Shown: positions 23,496 through 32,700 of the stretch, in pieces
Numbering within the stretch: the first letter of the stretch is position 1
How the letters are laid out: every line of letters begins with the position of its first letter
Assembly (NCBI GenBank): GCA_035556715.1
Contig: DATMER010000059.1
Coordinates: forward strand, 1 to 64,000
DNA from: DATMER01 sp035556715
Lineage (GTDB): Bacteria; Acidobacteriota; Thermoanaerobaculia; Multivoradales; UBA5704
Reading direction: 5' to 3'
Length of the DNA: 64,000 bases
The notes under the pieces: generated by a model
The model's database searches: none
Seen by the model: only the letters and a program-made list of their open reading frames with translations
What the model was told of the DNA's origin: nothing
Position numbers and translations under genes: made by a program

Positions 23496-23855
23496 TTATT
23501 CTTCCGGAGCGGGCTCGTTCTTGCGCCGGGAGCGTCCGCGCGCGGGCCGGGCGGGCCGGATGCCGTAACGGATCAGCCGTTCGCTGTCTCGCCCATACCG
23601 GACCCTCAATGCGGCTCGCAGATAGCTGGCCGTGGTGCGCCCGGTCTCCAGAATGCCTTGAAGCTCGCGAGTGGCGGCCTGCTTGGCGGCCTGGAGGACC
23701 GCCCGCTCGTGGACGAGCTGCTGCGCCCTTTTGTACTTGGCTCCGAGCTCGGCCTGCTGCCCCTTCATTTCCGGAGCCTCCAACTCCTCCTCGTCCATCG
23801 GATCGAGAAGCCGCCTCCATGATTCGACGGTGGCCACATAGTTTTCCCGTGACAC
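23496..23855 (-). CDS. Helical hypothetical protein upstream of palindrome array
   Basis: GTG 23855, preceded by a GGGGG tract, begins a 119-residue product: VSRENYVATVESWRRLLD, then a long charged helix (AKYKRAQQLVHERAVLQAAKQAATRELQGILE) and a basic tail ending RRKNEPAPEE. The helix-basic architecture resembles small chromosome- or RNA-associated proteins, but no family is recognised. The palindrome array lies immediately downstream, in what would be its 3' untranslated region. The hairpins may therefore be transcribed as part of this message. Confidence 0.6.
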   Translation of the reverse strand: MSRENYVATVESWRRLLDPMDEEELEAPEMKGQQAELGAKYKRAQQLVHERAVLQAAKQAATRELQGILETGRTTASYLRAALRVRYGRDSERLIRYGIRPARPARGRSRRKNEPAPEE

Positions 23856-23920
23856 GCCATCCCCCTTTCCTGAAGCTGTCTTGATGCGCGGGGAAATGAT
23901 CCCCTGGAGATCCGGGCCGG

Positions 23921-25255
23921 TCAACCGAGGCTCGTCGAGAGATCCTCCTGCGGCGCCCTTGCCTCCTTGTTTTCCTCTCCCGTGGAGTCCGGCAGCTCGT
24001 CCTCGACCCGGCGCATCGGCCGGTAGCGGTGGGCCACGTTGACGAGGAGGAGGAGCCAGATCCCGAGCAGGAGGACCATGAGCGCGATGCCGCGGCCCTG
24101 GCCCGTGCCGATCACGGCGCCGACGCTGGCGGCCAGCGCTCCGCCCGGAGCCATGGCGGGCTCGAAGACGTGGTCGGCCAGGGGGCCGGCTATCAGGTAG
24201 GCCAGCGGCAGCGTGGAGGTGACCACCATCCGGCGCAGGGAGAAGACTCTCCCCTGGATGCCCGGGGCCACCTTGCTCTGCCAGATCGCCTGGCTGCTGC
24301 CGAAGATGACGCTGGAGCAGAAGAAGAACAGGAAGCCGGCACCGGCGATCAGCAGCGCGCTCGCCTCCAGGCCGGCCAGGAGCAGGATCAGGCCCTGGAG
24401 CGTCTGGAAGACGTAGATGCCCAGCACCCTCCTCTTTGGCCCGCCCCAGACGCTCATCGTCAGCCCTCCCACCAGGAAGCCGATGCTCGCCACGGACAGC
24501 ACCTGGCCCAGCACCTGGGCGGACGTGAAGCTCAGCACCAGGGGCCTGAACAGCACCTGCACCATGGCCATCGCGAAGTTGGCGCCCGCGAACAGGAGGA
24601 GAAGGGCGAGCAGGCCGGAGCGCTCCCGCAGGTAGGTCCAGCTCTCGGCGATCTCGGACCACATCGTGCCCTCGCGCTTCCGGCTTTCCACCGCCGGGGG
24701 CGCAGGGATGCGCACCACGAGCAGGGTCAGCACCGCGAACACGAAGGTCGAGACGTCGATCAGGATCACGCCCACGAGGCCGATGCGGTCCATCAGCAGG
24801 CCGGCGACCGTGGGCGCCAGGATCATGGTCAGGGCTTCCCCGAGCTGGGTCATGCCGCTGGTGCGGCCGTACTGGCTTTTGGGGACGAGCAGCGTGATGG
24901 AGGCGGCGAAGGCCGGCCACTGGACCGCCCGGAAGATGGAGCTGAGCCCCAGGAGCACGTAGAGGTGCCAGACCTCCAGCCGGTTCAGCCAGAGCAGGAG
25001 CACGATGCCCAGCGTGCAGAGCACGGCGGCCGTGTCGCTCGCCAGCATCAGGAGGCGGCGGTCCCAGCGGTCGACCAGCACGCCCGCGACCGGCGCGAGC
25101 ACGACGCCGGGCAGGCTGGTGAACAGGAACATGAGCGCGAACCGGGTGACCGAGCCCGTGCTCTGGTAGACCCAGACGGCCAGCGCGAACCCGGTCAGCC
25201 CGGAGCCCATCACGGAGACGAGCTGGCCGAACCAGAGAATGGAAAATTGCTTCAT
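23921..25255 (-). CDS. MFS exporter
   Basis: This 444-residue protein has twelve hydrophobic helices and the MFS_3-type start (MKQFSILWFGQLVSVMGSGL), the loop motif DRWDRRLLML after helix 2, and a large charged central loop (APPAVESRKREGTMWSEI). It ends with a polar tail. MFS_3 proteins are often efflux pumps and commonly lie in siderophore and peptide-antibiotic loci. It is the last gene of the leftward group that begins at 29586, 79 bases after the amine oxidase stop and beyond a strong hairpin. Export of, or immunity to, the NRPS product is the natural guess. Met at 25255 is chosen because the upstream frame is Arg/Pro-rich. Confidence 0.82.
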   Translation of the reverse strand: MKQFSILWFGQLVSVMGSGLTGFALAVWVYQSTGSVTRFALMFLFTSLPGVVLAPVAGVLVDRWDRRLLMLASDTAAVLCTLGIVLLLWLNRLEVWHLYVLLGLSSIFRAVQWPAFAASITLLVPKSQYGRTSGMTQLGEALTMILAPTVAGLLMDRIGLVGVILIDVSTFVFAVLTLLVVRIPAPPAVESRKREGTMWSEIAESWTYLRERSGLLALLLLFAGANFAMAMVQVLFRPLVLSFTSAQVLGQVLSVASIGFLVGGLTMSVWGGPKRRVLGIYVFQTLQGLILLLAGLEASALLIAGAGFLFFFCSSVIFGSSQAIWQSKVAPGIQGRVFSLRRMVVTSTLPLAYLIAGPLADHVFEPAMAPGGALAASVGAVIGTGQGRGIALMVLLLGIWLLLLVNVAHRYRPMRRVEDELPDSTGEENKEARAPQEDLSTSLG

Positions 25256-25279
25256 TGATCCCGTTCCCCCTCTCCCCTG

Positions 25280-25306
25280 CCCTCTCCCCCGTGCCGGGGG
25301 AGAGGG
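25280..25306. repeat. 12-bp GC-rich hairpin between amine oxidase and MFS genes
   Basis: CCCTCTCCCCCG (25280-25291) and CGGGGGAGAGGG (25295-25306) form a 12-bp stem with a TGC loop. It lies in the gap between two same-strand genes and may be an RNA-processing or attenuation hairpin, or a dispersed palindrome of the kind common in high-GC genomes. No T-run follows on the minus strand, so a classical terminator is unlikely. Confidence 0.45.
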
Positions 25307-25334
25307 GGTAGGAGTCCGGGGTGAGATCGAGGGC

Positions 25335-26816
25335 TCAATCCTTCGCCTCGGCGACCTCGCGGGCGGCCCGGTTGCCGGACTCCAGGGCGCCTTCCAGCGT
25401 GCGGGCGAGCACGGAGGTGTGCTCGCCCGCGAAGTGGAGGCGCCCCTCGGACCGGGCCAGCTCGGGCAGCCAGCCGGTGAGCTGGCCCGGCTTCCACCAG
25501 GCATAGCCGCCGCCGACCCAGGGGTCCTCGTGCCAGCTTATGGACACTCCCCCCTCGACCTGGTCGCGGATGCCGGGGTGCAGCTTCTCGAGGTTCTCGA
25601 CCGCGAAGGCGACCTGGGCATCCTGGTCCATCGCGCCCACGCGCTCGGCCTCGGGTCCCTTCATGTGGCATTCGAGGATGCCGCGCGTCTGGTCCTCGGC
25701 GCGGATGAACGGTTGCTCGGTCACGAGCTGGATCGGCAGGTCGGTCCCTGAAAGACCCCCGAAGCCCTTCTCCACCCAGTACCGGCGGCGGGTCTGGATG
25801 AACACCCGGGTCACCGGCAGGTACTCGAGCTTCGCAACGGCCTCGTGCTTGGCGGGCGAGAGGCGGGGCGTGACCTCGATCCGGCGCAGCGCCGGGACCG
25901 GCACGGCGCAGACCAGCCGGTCCGCTTCCAGGGTTTTCTCCTGGTCCCCCTGCTTCACGGTCACAGTTACCTTGCCGGGCTCCTGGCGGATGCTCCGGAC
26001 CGGCGCGCCGTACCAGATGCGCTCGCGCAGGACGCGGGCGAAGGCGTTCGGCAGGCGGTCCGCGCCCCCTTCGAGGAAGCGCGCGGCCACGATGCCGCCG
26101 GCCTGGAACAGGGCGAGGTCCGAGACCAGCCGGTGGAGGGCGGAGACCTCGGACCAGCCGTAGCCGAAGGGCGTGTTGACGGACAGCAGGTGGACGGCCC
26201 CTTCCGAGGCCCCCAGGCCCTTCAGGTACTCCGCCAGGGTCACCTTGTCGAGCGCGGCGAAGCGTTCGACCGGCCACGCGGGGTCGGCTGGATCGCCGAA
26301 CTCCTTTCCGATGGAGCCGAGGTACTTCTGGAACAGGGCGCCCACGGTGAGGCTCTTCTCTTCGGGCCCGAGCTCGAGCGGCCAGTCGGTCGGCTGGCCG
26401 GCCTGGATCTCGACGCGCCGGCCCCGCAGGTGCTCGACCATCTTGAGGGGCCTGGCTGAAGGCTTCGGCGAGACCACGGGGATGTCGAACGTCTTGGCGT
26501 AGCGCAGGAGGTGGCGGTAGTTGTCGCCGAAGCTGGTCGCTCCGGCCTCGGCGAAGAGGCCGTCGGAGAAGGGCTCGCGCAGGGTCCAGACGCGGCCGCC
26601 GGGGCGGCGCGAGGCTTCGAGCACGGTGACGTCGTGGCCGAGTTGGACCAGCTCCCAGGCCGCGGCGAGCCCGGCCAGGCCCGCGCCGATCACGATCACC
26701 TTCCGCGGCGGACCAGCCTGGGAGAACGCCAGGCGCGGGAGGAGGGCGGCGGCGGGCACGGTCAGCGCGGCGTGGCGCAGGAAGTCGCGACGAGTCAAGG
26801 TCATTCCGTCGGTCAT
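25335..26816 (-). CDS. Tat-exported flavin amine oxidase
   Basis: The 493-residue protein starts with a twin-arginine signal (LTRRDFLRHAALTVPAAALL, cleavage near AFSQA). An FAD-binding Rossmann motif (VIVIGAGLAGLAAAWEL) and the RRPGGRVWTL loop follow. The C-terminal flavin-binding block is GRLHFAGEHTS. This is the flavin-containing monoamine oxidase/L-amino-acid oxidase superfamily. The ATG overlaps the stop of the upstream propeller gene (ATGA), so it belongs to that operon. It could oxidise an amine or amino acid relevant to the neighbouring NRPS product, or serve an unrelated periplasmic role. Confidence 0.82.
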   Translation of the reverse strand: MTDGMTLTRRDFLRHAALTVPAAALLPRLAFSQAGPPRKVIVIGAGLAGLAAAWELVQLGHDVTVLEASRRPGGRVWTLREPFSDGLFAEAGATSFGDNYRHLLRYAKTFDIPVVSPKPSARPLKMVEHLRGRRVEIQAGQPTDWPLELGPEEKSLTVGALFQKYLGSIGKEFGDPADPAWPVERFAALDKVTLAEYLKGLGASEGAVHLLSVNTPFGYGWSEVSALHRLVSDLALFQAGGIVAARFLEGGADRLPNAFARVLRERIWYGAPVRSIRQEPGKVTVTVKQGDQEKTLEADRLVCAVPVPALRRIEVTPRLSPAKHEAVAKLEYLPVTRVFIQTRRRYWVEKGFGGLSGTDLPIQLVTEQPFIRAEDQTRGILECHMKGPEAERVGAMDQDAQVAFAVENLEKLHPGIRDQVEGGVSISWHEDPWVGGGYAWWKPGQLTGWLPELARSEGRLHFAGEHTSVLARTLEGALESGNRAAREVAEAKD

Positions 26817-28420
26817 GGCGCCGTCCCCAGAGTAGTGAAGAAGGTGTCGGGCACGCCGTTGCGGCCGTCGGTCCAGACCAGGAAGACCCGGTCCCGGAGC
26901 GGGAAGATCCCCATGTAGTCGCCGTAGTTCGGGAAGAGGAAGCCGGCGATGTCGAACTGCGAGGCGCACCAGTCGCTGGTCTGAGAGGTGACGCGGACCC
27001 GCGGGCCGAACCTCGGGTCGCCGCCGGGAGCGGACCGCACCCACCAGAGGTCGACGAAGGAGCGGTTCGGGCTCCTGCGGATGTTGTTGGAACCGAGCGG
27101 AGTGCCGCACTCGACGTCGCGGGGGTCGGCCGTGAGCTGCTTCTCGCGGCTCTCGAAATAGACCACGTCCACGGTGCCGTCCGGGAGGATGCTCACGGTC
27201 GGGAAGAAGCGCTTGACCCCGGCCCAGGGTACGGGATCGCCGAGGGGCACCGGCCCCTGCCAGGTCTGCCCGCGGTCGTCGGACCAGGTCATCCAGACCT
27301 GCGAGGAGACCTGGCTGTAGGCCTTGGAGGAGAGGATGTCGTTGTCGCAGACCACCTCCTCCGCGGCCGAGGCGTAGACGTAGTAGATCCGGCCGCGGTG
27401 CGGACCGCTCCGGGCGACCGCGAACCGGGGGGTGTCGTTCATGGCGTCCTTGCTGAACCCGGCGGGCGCGTTCTCTCCCAGCGAGTTGACGGTCGCCACG
27501 ACGCGCCGGTAGCTGAAGGTGCGGCCGCCGTCGAGCGAGCGCGAGAAGGCCACGGAGTTGGTGGGCGGGCTCGTCTGCCGGAGGGCCGCCAGGTCGGTGA
27601 AGAACTCCAGGCCGAACTGCCAGGCCACGTAGATCTCACCCTTGGGCCCGAGGGAGATGCTGGGGGTGAACTGGAACTGGCCCCAGGTGCCGCAGAGGGG
27701 GTCCTTGGGATCGGTGGTCTCGAGGTTCGTGTCGCGGGAGACCAGCACCGGCTCGGACCAGGTGTCGCCGCCGTCCTCGCTGCGCATCAGCTCGATGGTG
27801 CCCCCCGAGGTCCCGCGCCGACCGCAGATCCCCCGCAGGTTGGTCACGGCGATGTAGACCCTGCCGCTGCCGTCCTTGGCCGCGGCCACGCTCGGCCCGC
27901 GCCAGAAGTCCTCGTCGCGGGCCGGGCCGAAGTAGCGCACGTCCTTCCAGACGAAGCGGCCGTTCTCGAAGCGGCCGCGGTGGAGCAGGATGCCCTTCTG
28001 GCCCGCGAAATTGGAGGCGTTGTCCGGCAGGCGCGCCCGGGTGACGAGGTAGAAGGTCTCGTCGTCGCCCTTCCCTCCCCGGTCGAGCCAGGCGTGCCCG
28101 CCGGTCAGGGCGGTTTCGATCGGCGGCGGAGCGCCCAGGTCGGTCCAGGTCCGGCCGCCGTCGATGGAGACGCCGGCGCCGGTGAGGCCGTGCGGGTCCT
28201 GCTGCGGGCAGGGCCGGTTGAACGGCGGACCGCAGGTGCCCTGGACGTCGTCCCAGGCGGCCACGATCCGCAGGCCGTCCTCGCTCGCCGCCACCGCGTT
28301 GCCCATGCGGCCGTACTGCCCAACCTGCGGCTCGTTGACCCGGACGTTGGGACCGACCCGCTGTTCGCCGAAGAGAGGCAGGGCGGCGAGCAGCGCAAAG
28401 ACCCAGAGAAAGCGCCTCAC
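26813..28420 (-). CDS. Secreted Asp-box (sialidase-like) propeller protein
   Basis: A signal peptide (RRFLWVFALLAALPLFGEQ) precedes a 515-residue propeller with four Asp-box motifs: SIDGGRTW, SEDGGDTW, SLDGGRTF and SDDRGQTW. These occur in sialidases and other BNR-repeat proteins. The typical sialidase arginine triad was not identified, so hydrolase activity is uncertain. The GTG start at 28420 overlaps the ABC ATPase stop (GTGA). It lies within the leftward operon between the transporter ATPase and the amine oxidase. Confidence 0.75.
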   Translation of the reverse strand: MRRFLWVFALLAALPLFGEQRVGPNVRVNEPQVGQYGRMGNAVAASEDGLRIVAAWDDVQGTCGPPFNRPCPQQDPHGLTGAGVSIDGGRTWTDLGAPPPIETALTGGHAWLDRGGKGDDETFYLVTRARLPDNASNFAGQKGILLHRGRFENGRFVWKDVRYFGPARDEDFWRGPSVAAAKDGSGRVYIAVTNLRGICGRRGTSGGTIELMRSEDGGDTWSEPVLVSRDTNLETTDPKDPLCGTWGQFQFTPSISLGPKGEIYVAWQFGLEFFTDLAALRQTSPPTNSVAFSRSLDGGRTFSYRRVVATVNSLGENAPAGFSKDAMNDTPRFAVARSGPHRGRIYYVYASAAEEVVCDNDILSSKAYSQVSSQVWMTWSDDRGQTWQGPVPLGDPVPWAGVKRFFPTVSILPDGTVDVVYFESREKQLTADPRDVECGTPLGSNNIRRSPNRSFVDLWWVRSAPGGDPRFGPRVRVTSQTSDWCASQFDIAGFLFPNYGDYMGIFPLRDRVFLVWTDGRNGVPDTFFTTLGTAP

Positions 28421-29130
28421 CGTCCCACCTCCTGGAGATCCGCCGTCATCCCCTCGCTCACGACTTTCCCGTCGCGCAGCCGGATCACCCGCCGGGCGCT
28501 CTCCGCGTCCGTGGGCGAGTGGGTCACCATGACCACGGCCGTGCCGTCCGCGTTGAGCTGGCGCAGCAGTTCCAGGACCTCGGCGCCCCGGACCGAGTCC
28601 AGGTTGCCGGTCGGCTCGTCGGCGAGGAGGAGCTGCGGCCGGATCACCATGGCCCGGGCGATGGCCACACGCTGCTGCTGGCCTCCCGAGAGCTGGTGCG
28701 GCAGGGCGTCCTTGCGGTGCGCGATCCCCATCCGCTCCAGGATCTCCTCCACCCGCCGGTGCCGCTCCGCCGCGGGCAGCCGCAGGAAGGACAGCGGCAG
28801 CTCCACGTTCTTGAAGACCGTGAGGTCGTCGATCAGGTTGAAGCTCTGGAAGACGAAGCCGATGTTCGCCTTGCGCAGCTCGGCGCGGCGGCGCTCGGGC
28901 CAGCCCGACACGTCTTTGTCCAGGAAAAAGTACTGGCCTTCCGTGGGATTTTCGATCAGGCCGAGGACGTTGAGCAGGGTCGACTTGCCGCAGCCGGAGG
29001 GACCCATGATGGCCACGAGCTCACCCTTGCCGATTTCGAGGCTCACCCCGTCCAGCGCGGCCGTCTCGACCGTCTTCGTGCGATAGACCTTCTTCAGGCC
29101 GACTGTCTTGATCATGGTTTGCCTCGCCAA
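28417..29130 (-). CDS. MacB/LolD-type ABC transporter ATPase
   Basis: The 237-residue ATPase has Walker A MGPSGCGKSTLLN, a Q-loop in IGFVFQSFNL, signature LSGGQQQRVAIARA, Walker B LLLADEPTGNLDS and an H-loop in VVMVTHS. This is the MacB/LolD subfamily, which drives FtsX-type permeases and works with periplasmic adaptors. It is six bases downstream of the shortened adaptor gene. No permease gene is present on this strand; one is present at 51459-53876 with its own ATPase, so this ATPase may share or have lost its permease. Confidence 0.88.
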   Translation of the reverse strand: MARQTMIKTVGLKKVYRTKTVETAALDGVSLEIGKGELVAIMGPSGCGKSTLLNVLGLIENPTEGQYFFLDKDVSGWPERRRAELRKANIGFVFQSFNLIDDLTVFKNVELPLSFLRLPAAERHRRVEEILERMGIAHRKDALPHQLSGGQQQRVAIARAMVIRPQLLLADEPTGNLDSVRGAEVLELLRQLNADGTAVVMVTHSPTDAESARRVIRLRDGKVVSEGMTADLQEVGR

Positions 29131-29136
29131 TAGTTA

Positions 29137-29586
29137 TCAGTGCGTCAGGACCAGCTCTTCCGCGCCTTCCAGGTGGTCGTAGGTGGAGGTGATCACCCGG
29201 TCGCCCGGCGCGAGCCCGGAGAGAACCTCGTGGACTTCGGGGTTCTGGCGGCCGAGGCGGACCTGGCGCTGGACCGCGGTGCCGCCCTCCTCGTCCACCA
29301 GCCAGACCCAGTGCCCTCCGGTGGTCCGGAAGAACGCGCCGCGGTCCAGCAGCACGGCCTCGGACGGCTGGCCCAGATTGCGCCGCCCCTCCCCCGGAAG
29401 GAGGACGTACTCCTGGAAGGTGCCGCGACGGACCGTGGCGATGAGCAGCTTGTCCCGCTCCACGCGCAGCCTTGGCGTGCTCAGATAAAAGAGCAGCGCC
29501 GCGACGCAGGCGGCAAATGCCATGACGAGGAGCACGATCGAGAGTCGTCTCCTTGTCCAGGTTTTTGTTTCAATCCGGCGATCCAT
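29137..29586 (-). CDS. Shortened membrane-fusion-type adaptor protein
   Basis: The 149-residue protein has a membrane anchor (LSIVLLVMAFAACVAALLFYL) followed by RDKLLIATVRRGTFQEYVLLPGEG, matching the start of HlyD/MacA-like adaptors. It then jumps to GAFFRTTGGHWVWLVDEEG and the terminal strand block VRLGRQNPEVHEVLSGLAPGDRVIT, matching the adaptor C-terminus. The long middle part, which usually contains the coiled-coil hairpin and lipoyl/barrel domains (well over 200 residues), is missing. This looks like a clean internal deletion keeping the reading frame. It could be a non-functional remnant or a minimal anchor for the ATPase encoded next to it. Confidence 0.72.
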   Translation of the reverse strand: MDRRIETKTWTRRRLSIVLLVMAFAACVAALLFYLSTPRLRVERDKLLIATVRRGTFQEYVLLPGEGRRNLGQPSEAVLLDRGAFFRTTGGHWVWLVDEEGGTAVQRQVRLGRQNPEVHEVLSGLAPGDRVITSTYDHLEGAEELVLTH

Positions 29587-29630
29587 ATTTTAATAATGTT
29601 CTTTCGCTGATCAGTGGGAGGGAAATCTTA

Positions 29631-29720
29631 ATGGACCGCAATTCGTTTGGACAAGCACTCTACTCTGATGTAGCCTGTTGGGCTCGCACGGAAGTCCGGC
29701 AGCGAGTTAACAAACCTTGA
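29631..29720 (+). CDS. 29-residue leader ORF upstream of NRPS operon
   Basis: ATG 29631 follows GGGAGGG and opens 29 codons (MDRNSFGQALYSD and onward, ending VRQRVNKP). Its TGA ends seven bases before the NRPS1 ATG at 29728. It sits in the only gap between the divergent adaptor and NRPS genes. The placement fits a leader peptide coupled to NRPS translation, but codon evidence is thin. It could also be chance coding in the promoter region. Confidence 0.35.
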   Translation: MDRNSFGQALYSDVACWARTEVRQRVNKP

Positions 29721-29727
29721 AGAGTTG

Positions 29728-32700
29728 ATGATGATTGAACAAAAAGCACCCTCGTGCCTCGTGGAGGTACTGCGCAGCCGGGCCGTGGCGGACCCTGGAC
29801 GGCGGGCCTATACCTTCCTCGCCGACGGGGAGGCGGACGCACTGCCCTTGAGCTATGGCGAGCTCGACCTGCGTGCCCGCGCCGTGGCGGTGCGGCTGCA
29901 GGCGTCCGGCCTGCGGGGCGAGCGGGTGCTGCTCCTCTTCCCTCCCGGCCTGGAGTACGCGGCGGCGTTCCTCGGCTGCCTGTACGCCGGAGCCGTGGCG
30001 GTGCCGGCCTACCCGCCCACAGGGAGCCGGGGCGTGCCGCGCCTGCAGGCGATCCTCGCGGACTGCGCGCCCGGCGCCGTGCTCACCACGGCCGCGCTCC
30101 TCCCGGCGGTCGAGCGCCTGCAGGCCGGCGTGCCCTGCCTCGGCGCCGACGGCATCGAGAGCGCCGAAGCGGACGGGTGGCAGGACCCCGGCCTGGCGGC
30201 AGACAGCCTGGCGTTCCTCCAGTACACCTCGGGCTCGACGAGCACGCCCAAGGGCGTGATGGTCTCCCACGGCAACCTCGTGGCGAACGAGGGGATGATC
30301 CAGGAGGCGTTCCGCACCGGGGAGGCCTCGACCGTGGTGAGCTGGCTGCCGCTCTACCACGACATGGGGCTGATCGGCGGGCTGCTGCACCCGCTCTGGG
30401 TGGGAGCGCACTGCGTCCTGCTCTCGCCGCTCCACTTCCTGCAGCGCCCTCTGCGCTGGCTGCAGGCGATCTCGCGCTCCGGCGCGAGCGTGAGCGGCGG
30501 CCCCAACTTCGCCTACGAGCTGTGCGTCCGCAAGGTCTCTCCCGAAGAGGCGGCGGGCCTGGACCTCAGCGGCTGGCAGGTGGCGTTCAACGGCGCCGAG
30601 CCGGTGCGCGCCGAGGCCCTGGAGCGCTTCGCCGCGAAATTCGCCGGCTCCGGCTTCCGCAGCTCCGCCTTCTTCCCCTGCTATGGCCTCGCCGAGGCCA
30701 CCCTGCTGGTATCCGGCGGCCGGACGCTCGGGGAGGTGGAGGTCTTCGCGGAGGACGAGCGGCAGCACGTGAGCTGCGGCGGCGTGCCCGCCGGGCTCGA
30801 CGTGCGGGTGGTCGATCCGGAGACGTTGCAGGAGTGTTCCGGCACGGTCGGCGAGGTCTGGGTCGCGGGACCCTCCGTGGCGCAGGGCTACTGGAACCGT
30901 CCCGAGGCCACGGCCGAGACGTTCGGCGCCCGGCTCGAAGGCCGGGGACCGTACCTGCGGTATCTGCGGACAGGGGACCTGGGTTTCGCGCGCGGCGGCG
31001 AGCTGTACATCGCCGGCCGGATCAAGGACCTGATCGTGATCCGCGGGCGCAACCTCTATCCCCAGGACGTGGAGTGGACGGTCGAGCGGAGCCATCCGGC
31101 CGTCCGCCCCGGCTGCGGCGCGGCTTTTTCGGTGGACATGGACGGCGAGGAGCGCCTCGTCGTGGTCCAGGAGGTGGATATCCGCCGACTCCGCAAGACC
31201 GCCGATCTCCACGAGGTGGCGGCGGCGGTCCGCCAGGCGGTCGCGGAGGAGCACGAGGCCCAGGTGGCCGCGCTCGTCCTGGTCAAGCCGGGCGGCGTGC
31301 CCAAGACCACGAGCGGCAAGATCCAGCGCCGCGCCTGCCGGGAGCTGTTCCTGACCGGCGGGCTGTCCCCACTGGGCGAGTGGCGGCCCGGCGAGGAGCC
31401 TGAGAGCGAGAGCCGCCCGCGGGTGGCGCCGCGGACTCCCACGGAGGAGCGCCTGGCCCGGGCCTGGGAGGAGGTGCTCGGCCTCGCCTCCGGCACCGTG
31501 GGCGCGGACGCCAACTTCTTCGCCCTGGGCGGCGACTCGCTGCGCGGCACCCAGCTCCTGGCCCGGCTCCAGGAAGCCGCGGGCGTCGAGGTCCCCCTGG
31601 AGGAGCTGTTCGCGGCTCCCACGCTCGCCGACCTGGCCGCGCGGCTCGACGCCGCAACGGCTCCGGGCGCCGGGGAGCCCATCGGGAGCACGGACCGGAG
31701 CGGGCCCCTTCCCCTGACCTCTCCCCAGCGGCGGCTCTGGTTCCTCGACCAGGTCGAGCCGGGCAATCCCGCGTACAACCTCGGCATCACGGTGGAGCTC
31801 GCGGGTCCCCTACATCCCATGGCGCTCGGACGCGCCCTGTCGGAGGTCGTCCGCCGCCACGAGGCGCTCCGCACCGCCTTCCGGGTGGTGGACGACGCGC
31901 CCGCGCAGATCGTCCAGCCCTTTCATCCCGTGGAGCTGCCCCTGGTGGACGCCTCAGCTCAAGCCTCCGAAGAGCTGGGCCGGGAGCTCGCGCGCCAGCC
32001 GTTCGACCTGGCGGGCGGGCTCCTCCTGCGCGCCTGCCTGGTCCGCCTCGCTCCGGAGAGGCACGAGCTGCACCTGGCCGTCCACCACATCGTGTCGGAC
32101 GGCTGGTCGTTCGGCGTGCTGCTGCGCGAGGTCGCGCTGCTTTACCAGGGGACCGAGCTGCCCGCGCTGCCAATCCAGTTCGGCGACTACGCCCGCTGGC
32201 TGGAGCAGCGGCTGGCGGACGATGGCGGCGATACCCTGGCGCCGCGGATCGGGATCTGGAAGCAGCGCCTCGGCGGCAGCCTGCCGGTCCTGGACCTCCC
32301 CTCCGACCGGCCGCGTCCGCCGGTTCCGAGCTACCGCGGCGGCCATGTGACCCGCGTCCTGCCCACCGCTCTCGCAGGGGGGCTGCGGGGCCTCGCGGGC
32401 ACGCGCGGGGCCAGCCTCTTCATGGGGCTCCTCGCCGGGTTCCAGGCGCTTCTCGGCCGCATCACCACGCAGGACGACGTGATCGTAGGCACGGCCGTGG
32501 CCAACCGCGACCGGGTGGAGCTGGAGGGGCTCGTCGGCTTCTTCGTCAACACCCTCGCCCTGCGCACCGACCTGTCCGGCGACCCCGCGTTCGAGGAGCT
32601 GCTCGGGCGGGTCCGGGGCACGGTCCTGGAAGCCCTGGCCGGCCGCGAGGTACCGTTCGAGCGCCTGGTCGACGAGCTGCAGGTGCGGCGCGACCTGTCG

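Noticed and set aside
24029..25258. 409-codon plus-strand frame rich in His/Glu/Gln
   Set aside because: Antisense shadow of the MFS exporter, which has twelve clear membrane helices. The plus frame at 27398-29086 is likewise a shadow of the propeller and ATPase genes.
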